Source: Daldinia sp. FL1419 (lineage: Eukaryota; Ascomycota; Sordariomycetes; Xylariales; Hypoxylaceae). From it: a stretch of 64,000 bases of DNA. Shown here piece by piece: positions 35,279-45,424 of this stretch. The notes beneath the pieces are model-generated. The model did not search any database and had not been told where the DNA came from. It worked only from the letters and a program-made list of their open reading frames with translations. Position numbers and translations under genes: made by a program. The stretch lies in assembly GCA_025201765.1 (NCBI GenBank), contig MU623365.1:62001-126000 (forward strand). Reading direction: 5' to 3'. Positions within the stretch are counted from its first letter, which is position 1, and the number at the start of each line of letters is the position of its first letter.

Positions 35279-35878
35279 CTACCTGTGTACATTCAATGGA
35301 TCGTTCACAACCGTTGCGCCTCGTCCTAGCTCAGCAGTCTCAGCATAAGAAGCCGCACAGTTTCTTGCAACTTCCTCCAGCGTATCTAGTGATTGTAAGC
35401 TTTTATCGTAAGCACATATGATAGAGAGCATGGTGATACGTACCGATATCACAAGGAAGCGAGATGGCAGCTTGATCGTCGAGTGCTACGACTGCATCCA
35501 AAAGCCATGACAAGCAGTTGAAATTCTTTCCTGTGCGACGCGAAGGGAGACCATCGGCAGGCACGCCGCGCGTTGCTTCAACCATCTTTTCGTGATCCGA
35601 TATACCCCCAACGCGGACTAAAGTGATGAGCATCATTCGTTCATCGGGGCGAAATTCCTTTTCTTCGTGCTTCCATGATCCGCTCAAGTTGGAGGCGTGT
35701 CGTAGCATGGCGTGGCATGAACTATCCGTTGTCACGAGTGCCCAGTGCTATTTTCTTATCAGCAAAACTCTAGTGCGGATATATTTCGAGACGTGTTACT
35801 TACGTATTCGTCCTTGAGCGGACGCGAGTCCAAGGCTATGTAGACCGAGTTTGGCTGTAAAACCCCGTTTAAAGGCAT
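35279..35878 (-). CDS. uncharacterised fungal protein, paralogue B of a convergent pair
   Basis: Exons 35878-35804 (75 nt), 35747-35444 (304 nt) and 35385-35279, with introns of 56 and 58 bp; 161 residues. The start MPLNGVLQPNSVYIALDSRP aligns with paralogue A. Exon 2 carries LRHASNLSGSWKHEEKEF, MLITLVRVGGI, VPADGLPSRRTGKNFNCLSW and AVVALDDQAAISLPCDI. Exon 3 ends with GRGATVVNDPLNVHR. The two genes converge with about 170 bp between their stop codons, so transcripts may overlap. Function unknown. The conserved structure and constrained third positions argue that both copies are real genes. Confidence 0.75.
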
Positions 35879-36050
35879 CTTTGAAATCGACGAGGTTTTT
35901 TTTTCGGCCCGAGACGAAGGTAAAGAAAGACAAAAGAAATGGAACAGTTTGAAGTTGCGATGTTGAGTGATTTAGGTAGCAATTCTTTGGAATGTTTGTG
36001 TAGTACTTGCTTGAATAAAAGGGGGGTCTACCGTGTTGTGACATGGTTGA

Positions 36051-36557
36051 TTAGACTGTAGCAAGTATGCTCCATTCTTCACTGCGCTCTTCATCTTCGA
36101 CGTATAAACGAGATCCAGGATTTCCCAATCCTTTCAGTTGCTTGTATAGCTCCAAGTCTTGTCGAAGCACCTTCAGTTCCTTTCGTAGGGTAATAAGCTC
36201 AGCTTTCAGCATTTTGACCTCTTCCGATGACTGGGTTGGTTTCTGAGGAGTTTCCGGAAGTGTAGTCTGCACCTTGAGATCCATTTCATCATCCGATGCT
36301 GAGTTTCGCTTGCTCTTGATTAGGCGTATAATCTTGTCAAGCTTCTCGTCGACTTTCTTGTTGTGGATTTCGTGTGCGCTTTCGTGCTGGCTTGCCGAAG
36401 CCTGTAGCGCGCCGTCACCACCCATATTCATGGCGAATGATTGTTGCTGGATGCGTGCGCGTTGGATCAATTCAAGGTGCGTGTTCTTGCTCGGAACGGC
36501 GTTCTGCGTGCAAAGATGATTGCTTGTGCGCGCTGGCGCAGGAACACAAAGATCCAT
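36051..36557 (-). CDS. hypothetical coiled-coil protein
   Basis: A single-exon 168-residue protein not assigned to a family. Residues about 65-85 (NKKVDEKLDKIIRLIKSK) and 110-145 (EEVKMLKAELITLRKELKVL, RQDLELYKQLKGL) have heptad spacing of Leu/Ile and are predicted coiled coil, separated by a polar stretch. No signal peptide or metal motif is seen. It starts about 680 bp upstream of paralogue B on the same strand. The alternative start at Met43 (FAMNMGG) is possible, since the first 40 residues are Thr/Asn/Gln-rich. Confidence 0.55.
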   Translation of the reverse strand: MDLCVPAPARTSNHLCTQNAVPSKNTHLELIQRARIQQQSFAMNMGGDGALQASASQHESAHEIHNKKVDEKLDKIIRLIKSKRNSASDDEMDLKVQTTLPETPQKPTQSSEEVKMLKAELITLRKELKVLRQDLELYKQLKGLGNPGSRLYVEDEERSEEWSILATV

Positions 36558-37383
36558 GACGCCGGTTGCAATGGTTGTAATTGGGATCCGGCGAGATTGG
36601 ATGTTAACGAAGTTTGTTGATTATGTAGAAATCTAGGTAGGAATCTAGGTGCGGCGTCATGGTACTTTTAAATGTGTGTGTCTGGCATACTGGTTGCCTG
36701 GTTGCCTGGGAGCCGTTGCTGCGGGATACGCAGTTTGTACCTTCGCCGTCGACATAATGGACAGAAATAAATTCTCGAATCGTGCATGAGGTCTACCAAA
36801 CAGCTCCCCCTTCTTTCACCAATATGAACATTCGTTAATCGGCAAGTATTGATATTCCGCAGCAATCTATTTGAAATAGGTATTATCAGCGCACATCCGC
36901 TCACCTATCCACGGGAATAATACTAGCATCACAGCAGATAATCACGCCGATACCTTTACTTACTTCAACTAGGCGATATATCATCATATAGCGTCACGCC
37001 GACTGAGTTATTCCCACCGCACTAATTCTTCAATTGGTTTAATCGTATACACGTGCAAATTGCAATCCAATTGGTCGTCAATACGATAGCGCTCAAGTAA
37101 GACTAGGTAATGACTTGCACATTAATAATTCAATCCTCTTGGCTGGACTAGAAAAAGGGCCATATTCTGTGGGCTCTAATCGTATCGTTGTCCTTTCCTG
37201 TCCCCGTATATAAGAGGTAGGTAGATATCTAGGCAGGCAAAGGAACCTGTCTTTCCAATAATCGTAATCTGTTTCCGTTGTCCCTCATCTTTTGTAAATG
37301 CTTGTTTTGTCAAAGTATAATCACTTGCAGCCCCTTATCCTGTGGGCAACCTTGGTGGTAATAAATAAACCATCCATTGCTAA
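36558..37383. other. divergent promoter region
   Basis: Between the coiled-coil protein and the FAD oxidoreductase; includes the TATA-like box near 37206. No gene seen. Confidence 0.45.
37206..37213 (+). promoter_or_regulatory. TATA-like box upstream of the FAD-linked oxidoreductase
   Basis: GTATATAAGAGG lies about 170 bp before the ATG at 37384, in the usual range for a fungal TATA box. Position and sequence only. Confidence 0.3.
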
Positions 37384-39126
37384 ATGCTAACTCATCAAAT
37401 GTCGGACAATTCGCAATCCACAATCACCAGCCTAGAAAAAGGTGGCCTCGGGGAAATCTTGTATAGGCCTGGACATAAGTGCTACGATGAACGGATCGAC
37501 TCCTATTGGTCCCTTACTGCCCAATTGAAACCATGGGCCATCATTCAACCTCGAACAACGGAAGAGGTTTCCAAGGCCTTACGGGCTTTAGTTAACACGA
37601 CTGATTGTAACTTCGCAATTAGGAGGTAAGAGGAATCCTTACAATGAAGCTTTCCGTATCCAGGGTACCTACGCGACAGTAAACGAGGGAGATATAGAAT
37701 TACCCCGTTGCTGACACTTATCTTTGGAATAGCGGTGGCCATATGGCATGGGCTGGCTCTAATAATATTAACGCCGGTGTGACTATCGATCTTGGTCTGC
37801 TTAAAACGACGATGTATAACCCGGAAACTAAGATCGCATCTATCCAGCCCGGCGGCAGATGGGCGGACGTATACACAGAGCTTGAGAAACGTAAGGAATT
37901 CCAAGTGTTCAAGTACCTATATAATGATATAAACACTGATGAAAACATTGTAGATGGAGTTATGGTCGCTGGTGGTAGAGAGGGGCTGGTCGGCGTAGGC
38001 GGTCTTCTAACTGGTGGCGGAAAGACTTTTTACACCTGTCGCTATGGATTCGCGTGCGGTTAGTGCTCGTTCACCCTCTACTAGAATCGAGGTATAACAT
38101 GCTTACAATATGCCATTAGATCAGGTCGTTAATTATGAAGTTGTCTTGGCTGATGGCAGCATCGTCGAGGCAAACAGCGAAACAAATCCAGACCTTTTCC
38201 TGGTATTAAAAGGAGGGTCCAATAACTTCGGAATAGTAACCCGGTTTGACATGACAACCTTTGACGCGAGCAATATCTGGGATGGAATTATGGCGTTTCC
38301 CAAATCTGCCACTGACGAAATTGTTGAAGCGTTCGTCGACTTCACGAAAAACCTCGCAGTCAATCCTGATAGCCATATCCTTGCAATGTGGACATTCCTA
38401 CCCAAGGCAAAAGACCATTTCGTTAGTATGGTTCTAACAAATCTCGACGGCGTCGAAAATAGCAAATCTTTGCAAAAGTTTTTGACCATCCCAAACGGCC
38501 AAGGAAACATGACGACAACCACAATTGCCAAAAAATTGGTCGACTTCCTAGTACCATCAGGCAAACAGTAAGTAAGAGGTCATTTCTTTGTAATAATGTA
38601 TCCGCTAATATGTATTCTTATTAGTGATACTTGGTTTACACTCACCTTCAAGCTTGACGCAAGGATCATCAAAAAGGCGGGCGATGTATTCGAAAGCCTA
38701 GCCGAGGAATTGAAGACACTAATTCCCGATAGCAAGTTTTACATATCCATGGTATTGCAGCCGTTGCCGACGTCGTTTGCGCGCCACTCCGTAGCCCGAG
38801 GGGGTAACATGTTTGGAATCGAGCGCTTACAGGATGATTGTGTCCTTTTGGTCGCTGCAGTTGAGGTTGAGACCCCTGAAATATCCGCTCAAATTGGATT
38901 TCCCACTCTCAAAGCGGCCATTGGCGAGATTGAGACATATGCCAAGTCGGTTAGCGGCGATGTCGGCTTCTTGTATTTGAACTATTGCGATGGCTCGCAG
39001 GATCCCTTCCGCACATATGGCGAGGAAAATATCAAGAAGATGAAAGCGGCTGCAGCCAAGTATGACCCTACAGGAGTCTTCCAAACCAGGGTTCCGGGGG
39101 GGTTCAAGATCTCAAAAGTAGAATAG
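37384..39126 (+). CDS. FAD-linked oxidoreductase (berberine-bridge-enzyme-like, PCMH FAD domain)
   Basis: Four exons, 37384-37625, 37733-38058, 38120-38567 and 38625-39126, give 505 residues. All joins restore family segments: IRRSGGHMAWAG, RYGFACDQVVNYEVVLA and HDTWFTLTFKL. The FAD-binding domain has the SGGH histidine that usually carries FAD covalently, then GVTIDLGLL, SIQPGGRWADVY and GVGGLLTGGG. The substrate domain has GGSNNFGIVTRFDM, and the C-terminal BBE segment has FLYLNYCDGSQDPFRTYGEENIK, split here by its own loop. No signal peptide, so probably intracellular. Such enzymes oxidise alcohols, amines or cyclise metabolites, often in secondary-metabolite clusters. It converges on the acyltransferase gene with 197 bp between. 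Confidence 0.9.
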
Positions 39127-39323
39127 AATATTTAAAGCAGCAGACTTTTTAAATTGAAAGAGCTATATCCTAATTGCGTGCAGGCCCTATCCGGCCGTTC
39201 GAAATCCCGCCTTCCTGGCGCAGCTTTGGAGTAACAATAGGGGTAATACCTTGGATTTCGTGATTCGCAACCAGGACTCTTGGCGTTATTCAGGGATAGG
39301 TACAACCTTATCTAAGACTATCA

Positions 39324-40850
39324 TCAGGGCTCATCGATGTTAAGCCCTTTGAGAGCGCAAGCCAGAATGCGCTCCAAGAACTTTTCAATGTATTCAGTGT
39401 TATGATAACGGGTGTCAAACACTCCGGAAAGCCCAATTCTTCCATCCCAACTTGTCAAAAATACTGCTACACCAGCACCAATCGGTTCACTGGCTGCCCA
39501 GACATTTGTCAGTTCAAAGGGCCCATGCTTTGGTGATACCATCGAAGAAATATTGCCGATAGAAGAGAGAGGCACAGGACAGAAAGGTGTATCCGATACC
39601 GCATGAGGGTCTAAGCCTAGGGGTGGAGTAAGGCTTTTAAACACCAGGGGAGCGAAAATAATATTTTCATCTTTAGGGGAGGTTGGTCGAATGGTGTTGA
39701 AGTAATCCCGTACTTGGATCGCAATTCTTGGCAATTGGTTCGCATCATGTCCGTTGTTTGCATCCGTTGAGGCCGGGACAGTTAGATCTATACCCAGAGC
39801 CTGTGCAGAGACGTTATGATACGCAGCAGCAGCATGCTTGGGTGTATTATAAGGATCCCGACAGAGTGGGCGTAAGTTGATCATGCTCTGATTAGCATAA
39901 CGAACGGTGTAGGGTTCTTCTTTCTTTGGCTGTAGTTCGGAGAGGGCCAACGCCAGAGCCGACGTGAAGACATGAGTAACACTCACCCCAGGGGCGACGG
40001 CCTTGCAGCTATGGAGGATTTTCTCGGTGGTAGATTTGGGGACAGAAAGCGCAACACGTTGTCTATTTCCAGGCTCCGATGTAGTAGACTTAGAACTTGC
40101 AGGTAAACTAAGGAGGCCGGGGTGAGTATAGGTGGACCCGTTATTGGTTTGAATTTCTTTGAAACGCTCGGTTTGGGACTCGGTAAATGTCTCTGGGATT
40201 TCCGTGACGTGGTGAAGACATGGGGACAGCATTTCATGTTCATTCCCCCAAGCCGGTAAGATCAACTGGATTCCTTGCTGATAAACGAGAGCAGCATGAT
40301 TGAACAGGTTATTAAGTAGCTGAAGGACGCCAACACCGTCCGTAATGTCGTGAGGGCTTCGTAGGAATACATGCCTCTGGTATTTACCGCTCTCTTTAGG
40401 CTTGATGAGGAATAATGTTGAAATTTTGAAGGGAGCAGATGTGTTGTTGAACCAGTGTAGCGGATCCCCATCGGCATCGATGACTTTGAACGTCGAATCT
40501 AGCCATCTCTGTTCATCGTCCTTATTCCTAAATGTGGAGTAAATTCTCCTCCATCGGCCATCGTCCGCGTTACGTTCGACATAGGAGCGTAAACTCGGAT
40601 GATCGTAGTGGAGTAGCTTCCATGCTTTTCTCAAGGTATCTTCAATACGACGCTCTTCACTATGGTTAGTAGTTTTGACAGCAGAGGGCTCGACAACAAA
40701 GGCTGCACAAGCTGTAACAGGATAGCAACCCTCTCCGCTCCTAATTAAATGGTTATAGAATGTTTCACACTCATCAATATCTCGCACCCAGACCCCATCT
40801 TGGGACTCTTCCCATTGGAGGCGATGATGTTGGGTCTCCGAGGAAGCCAT
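39324..40850 (-). CDS. Tri3-like / condensation-type acyltransferase
   Basis: A single exon of 508 residues. It opens with HRLQWEESQDGVWVRDIDE, a tryptophan-rich start seen in the Tri3 (15-O-acetyltransferase) group. Near residue 170 it has SPHDITDGVGVLQLLNNLF, matching the HxxxDG catalytic motif of BAHD, condensation-domain and alcohol acetyltransferases. Later blocks include VSVTHVFTSALALALSEL and SMINLRPLCRDP. The likely reaction is transfer of an acetyl or other acyl group from CoA to a metabolite alcohol or amine. It sits tail to tail with an FAD oxidoreductase and beside an AT-rich block. A role in a small metabolite pathway is plausible but not shown, since no synthase is present. Confidence 0.8.
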   Translation of the reverse strand: MASSETQHHRLQWEESQDGVWVRDIDECETFYNHLIRSGEGCYPVTACAAFVVEPSAVKTTNHSEERRIEDTLRKAWKLLHYDHPSLRSYVERNADDGRWRRIYSTFRNKDDEQRWLDSTFKVIDADGDPLHWFNNTSAPFKISTLFLIKPKESGKYQRHVFLRSPHDITDGVGVLQLLNNLFNHAALVYQQGIQLILPAWGNEHEMLSPCLHHVTEIPETFTESQTERFKEIQTNNGSTYTHPGLLSLPASSKSTTSEPGNRQRVALSVPKSTTEKILHSCKAVAPGVSVTHVFTSALALALSELQPKKEEPYTVRYANQSMINLRPLCRDPYNTPKHAAAAYHNVSAQALGIDLTVPASTDANNGHDANQLPRIAIQVRDYFNTIRPTSPKDENIIFAPLVFKSLTPPLGLDPHAVSDTPFCPVPLSSIGNISSMVSPKHGPFELTNVWAASEPIGAGVAVFLTSWDGRIGLSGVFDTRYHNTEYIEKFLERILACALKGLNIDEP

Positions 40851-40899
40851 CGAAGAGAAAAAACAATCGCTGTAGAGTGATCGAGGCTATTGGACAGAT

Positions 40900-41880
40900 G
40901 AACTAGCAATTTAAAAATTCATATATATCACATATCTATAAATTGATATAAATATAAAAAAAAGAAGAAGAGAAAAACACTTATTTTAGCGAGCTTAGAC
41001 TAAATATTTTTGACCAGCTACCATAGCTACCCCAGTGTGGTCCGTGCAGATGTATCTGTGGGGTTGTGTATGCTGTTGCAAAAATTCTAGTCTAAAGTAC
41101 GTATGTGGTTTTTTGAGGTTCCTGCGGAAAATACCTATATAAAACAAAATTTTTTTTTTAAAATAATTAACAATCAAATAACAAAAATAGATATTTTTAA
41201 TCTATAAACACTTGGAAGTAATAATAATTAATATAAAGCCCTATATTTAATTTTTATATAATATAAAAAAAAAATAAGAATATTATATATGATTAACAAT
41301 TTTAAGTTCCTACTAATATATTATTTAATCACTACCCCTATTAAGTAATAATAAAATAATAAAAGGTTTTATTTATTTTGTATAAGTTGTAAGGGCTAAT
41401 TATAAATATTTTAAAGCCCGTTAACATTTTTCTTAATTTCTCTGTTGTGATATTGAGGTATTATTAAATTTGAAGGGTAAAAATTGCGCATTTTATTTTT
41501 TAGGTTTATATAACATTCAGTAATAATATAATTAATAATATTTTAATTAATCCTAAATTTTGTTAATAGTTTAAAAGCAACTTTTTTTAACCTTGAACAC
41601 GTTTGTATTGTTATTTAAAAACTTAATTTTTTAATACCGCACTTAAACTAAATTCAAACACGTAATTCGCATTAAAAAATAAACGCAAACAATTTGATCA
41701 AAAATTAAATTAAGGTTCAAAGCTCCTAAAATACATTAACAAACAATTTAAAAACATTAATTATATTTTATAAATTAAAAAAACAACAAATTAACTTATT
41801 AATAAACATATTAATATATTTAATATTTTTAATGCTTTTAATATAAAAGGCTATCATACAAACGATCACACTCTTACTTC
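40900..41880. repeat. strongly AT-rich block, RIP-like relic
   Basis: About 1 kb is almost entirely A and T, rich in TA, AATTA and TTTAA words, with no coding frame and few C:G pairs. The flanking genes have ordinary composition. In ascomycetes this pattern is typical of an old repeat destroyed by repeat-induced point mutation. No transposase, reverse transcriptase or terminal repeat can be recognised, so the original element is unknown. Confidence 0.6.
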
Positions 41881-42502
41881 AGACTAAGAAACGATTTTTG
41901 GTGGGAGGGGTATGTTAGGGGTCTGATTAATTAAAAAGTGTTGTGGCTTAAAAGATACAAAAAACCGTCCTCCTAGTCTGAGCCTGCTGAGATAAAAAAA
42001 CACCACGAATTACCTAATATAAGACGCGTCCTCGGCGCGTAGTCAATAAATAGAACTAACCCGAATTCTCCGCGCAGTCGCGTGATATGTCCGAGAAAAG
42101 GCCCCGATTCGAGAATATATAAGAATATGCTATACGTTTAGATGCATTTTTATCTTCGGACGGAGTGATAACCGGTATTACGAACGCGAATACGTTGCTC
42201 TCTTCGCATCTTCCCGGGGTAGAAGCAACTTCCCGAGACCGAATCTATTTAATGAGCGGAGAATAAATACACTAATACATCGCTATTACAGGGGAAATTA
42301 AATAAGGGTCTCATCAACGAGGATATATCAATAAATGCTTCCTATCGTCAACTAATGTCAACTAATGCCAACTAATGTAATATCGAATATGCAGCACAAC
42401 CGCGTCTGCGGATTCATCGTGGCCCTAACCGCCACCGTCCTAATGTCACCCATAGCGAAGAGAAGAATAAGAATACCGGTAACCCCCTAGTACCCGATTT
42501 TT
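41881..42502. other. non-coding flank between AT-rich block and GH7 gene
   Basis: Base composition returns to mixed. A short tandem repeat of CAACTAATGT/C (three copies, about 42349-42378) is present. No coding frame supported. Possibly the eroded edge of a mobile element; no terminal repeats identified. Confidence 0.4.
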
Positions 42503-43562
42503 TTAACCCTTTGTGGTAGATCCAATGTCACCCCAGCGAATGTTAGAGAAGATGACATGAGTGTCGGGATGCTGTGCCTGAATATTAGCTGGAGTGCTCT
42601 CCTGGATGTTGCAGGGTCCGTTGTTGCCGGCGTCGAGCCAAGACATCTGCTGCGCAGCGTCGTTCCAGATACTCATCGCCAGTACCACTACGATATGAAG
42701 TCAGTTATATCAGCAAGTATGCTAAAGACTGTTATTACTTACTTCCTCGTCCTAGAGCTTCACCCATGCCAGAAAGCCCACCAGCTCCATCGTTGCAGCT
42801 ACCAATGGAACCACCGTTGACCTCCTTGCCATTCTGGATGTAGGTGCGCGTGATTTGCGTCAGCGTGCCGCTGCCAACAAATTGTGTTACGACTGTGAAC
42901 GGCTTGCTTGTGTCAACAGATCCTCCGGTTGCCCAGAGGTTACGCTGGCCGCTCGCGTACGGGTTGTACCCGCAACCGGCCTTGTCGCAGTTGTTCCCGC
43001 TGCACGGGTGTGGCGTCATCGCTGTAGCCTTTGCATTAGCTTCGAGAATATCCATCTCGTTGCAACAATAGCCCTGGCATTGGGCGTCGCAGTAACCTTG
43101 GCCGGCTGCCGCACCGCCCGAGGAACCACCGCCGTCAGCCTTCATCTCCGAGAGGTAGAAAGCTCCGTTCTCTCCGCAAGGCACGGCCGAGTAGTCGACA
43201 TCCACGGAAAGCTCCTGGTTAAGGAGGTCCATCATGACGTATTTACCCTCGGCGTCTAGGAGGTAAATACGCGGGGATGCGGGATTGAGTGCACCACCGG
43301 ACTGGACGTAGTGATACAATGTCACGGCGTCACCTTCAGTAGAGACTCCCATAGCGGCATAATCAGCCGCAGTCCTTGAGCCAGCAGCACCTTGAGCATA
43401 TTTGGAATCCTTGTCTAGCACAACAGAGGTGCTCTGCTCAACGCAACCTCCTGATGTGGTACATTTCCAAGTCGTTAGGGGAGGATGTTCCTCAGACTGA
43501 GCGATAGCCACACCTGTAAGGAGTGAGACTACTAGGCCAGCGTATAGAAGTTTGAAAGACAT
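42503..43562 (-). CDS. GH7 endoglucanase (Cel7B-type), secreted, no CBM
   Basis: Two exons, 43562-42743 and 42687-42503, with a 55 bp intron; the join restores RGMVLAMSIWND. The 334-residue product starts MSFKLLYAGLVVSLLTGVAIAQ, a clear signal peptide, so this ATG is preferred over one 18 bp upstream. The catalytic motif is NEMDILEANAKA (E-x-D-x-x-E, nucleophile and acid/base glutamates), followed by HPCSGNNCDKAGCGYNPY and PFTVVTQFVGSGTLTQITR. The end NTHVIFSNIRWGDIGST-type segment (HVIFSNIRWGDIGSTTKG here) is the normal end of the catalytic core. There is no linker or cellulose-binding module. It hydrolyses internal beta-1,4-glucan bonds with retention. The core is a little shorter than typical family members. 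Confidence 0.92.
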
Positions 43563-45054
43563 GTCGTACAAGCTATCCAATACCCCATAAGCCTATGCTT
43601 AAGACCAACACAGCGTAGAATAGGAGAAAGATCTTAATGTTATATGTCTACCAATTAACTCCTTCTAATCGATTATTGGCTCTACGTAAACGGCATACCT
43701 CCGCATTTTCTCATCTATTTAGGCTTGGTGTTTGACGATTATAGATATGCCGGCCCACCGGGACTATTCAGCTCAAAAACCGGAATATGCAAGGAGATTG
43801 TTACATATTACGGCTGAATGATAGCTGTAACGGCATATATTCGGGAAATACCCTCCGCACAGTTACTCCTTACGGCAACCATGCCTATTCCATCGCCAAC
43901 TACAATCCATTAACATTCTGCTATATTTTTGATTTGATGTAGCTTACATTACAGCCTTAGACTTCTGTTAGATACTTTCGCAGACTCACCAGTATGCTTA
44001 ACATATACTTAGGAGAATTCATCTTACCTACGAAACAGACTATAGGCCAACGACGAAGCTTAGGACGGGGAAATGCCACCGCTAATACGATAGTCAGCAA
44101 GTAACGGGCATATTATCCCCATTATTATGTCTTCTGTGGGGGCAGGGTTTCGTTCTTTGCTAAAATGGCGCAATAGTATACAACAGCATATTTATCAGAC
44201 GAAAGGATTGCAATTATGTTGCAATACGTAGTATACTTCTTATACTCGAATTAAGATCCCACTTTCTCTTTGCATCCCTGAATTCTAGGGTATTATCAAG
44301 TTAATTATCTTAAAATATGCTTACGTAATCATATATCATATCATTTTCAGTAGTTAACTAGTAGGTACTGGTTCTATGATTACTAGTTAGGTAGGTACAT
44401 AATCTGGAGTCGCAGGATGCCTTCAAGTGCTCCTGATCCTGATGTCTACCTACGTACCTACCTAAGTATATGAGGGAGCCAATACCTCTTAACAATAAAT
44501 TTTACTTATATATATACAGGTAGTTGATCGTTTATGTACAGCATACAGCACGTTGTCTCGTCAGTCTATCTATCACTATAGGTAGTTGATATGCCACGAT
44601 AACATGAAAAGGCCCAGAAATGGATAACTTATTCTATGACTATATAACTATGGAAATATCTAAGACTATACCATAAAGAACCATGAATTGCTTTTCCGTC
44701 TACTTTATCTCGAGATGTCTAGTTACGTAGATGAAACTCCTTGTCTGTTGAAGACAGGAAAATATTTTAAAGCCTTATATTCTCTGTTATACGAAATCCA
44801 CATCAGGCCAACCCCGGGATTAGAAAACGACCGTATCAAGGCGTCCGCGTAACTTAATATGTGCCGCCCTTTACCATCTCTATACTTAGGTGAGAGATGT
44901 ATCACACAGGGGGAAAATGAAAATGAAGCCATAGTAAAAGCGTTTTTCTTATCTTATATCAATATCTTTTGTTTGCCTCAGCTACCTCCATTCTGGGCTG
45001 ATATATGAGCGTTCGTCACTTATTCTATGGTTAGCGACCTTTGGTTTGGGTATT
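43563..45054. other. 1.5 kb upstream of GH7 gene, no gene
   Basis: Promoter side of the endoglucanase. TACC/GGTA words cluster at 44385-44400 and 44448-44466. Short frames here are not protein-like enough to call. Confidence 0.45.
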
Positions 45055-45424
45055 TCAGGGGGGTACATATAGCTGACTTTCTGGTTTCTCTAGCGCTTTA
45101 GCTGTACTTTCAATACCTTTCTCCATGCGTTTCTGGGAGTCTCTGATTGCTACATCCACGTCCGTACCTCTGTCAGGGAGCATAACGTTCCGATTTCCTG
45201 AATCGAGAGGTTCTTCGATAAATTCATTCATGCGTGTATGGATCGGGTCGTCTGAAGATGCCGGGGGATTCTGGCCTGAAGCTGCTTGTTGGCTTCCGGC
45301 ATTGCTATAATAGTATCAGCTCAACCGTCATCTTTGTAACGCCATGTCGACGGAATTTCACCATCCCGACAGCTTACTTATTAGTCGAAGAGACTTCTTC
45401 GTTTAAGTAGTTTACAGACGACAT
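45055..45424 (-). CDS. small conserved-looking hypothetical protein, 98 residues
   Basis: Two exons, 45424-45378 and 45304-45055, with a 73 bp GTAAGC...TATAG intron. The product starts MSSVNYLNEEVSSTNNNAGS and contains DDPIHTRMNEFIEEPLD, RNVMLPDRGTDVDVAIRDSQ and KGIESTAKALEKPESQLYVP. It is mostly polar, without signal peptide or membrane segment. Codon use, a clean splice pair and protein-like composition support a real gene in an otherwise empty 5 kb. I do not recognise a family. Function unknown. Confidence 0.6.
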
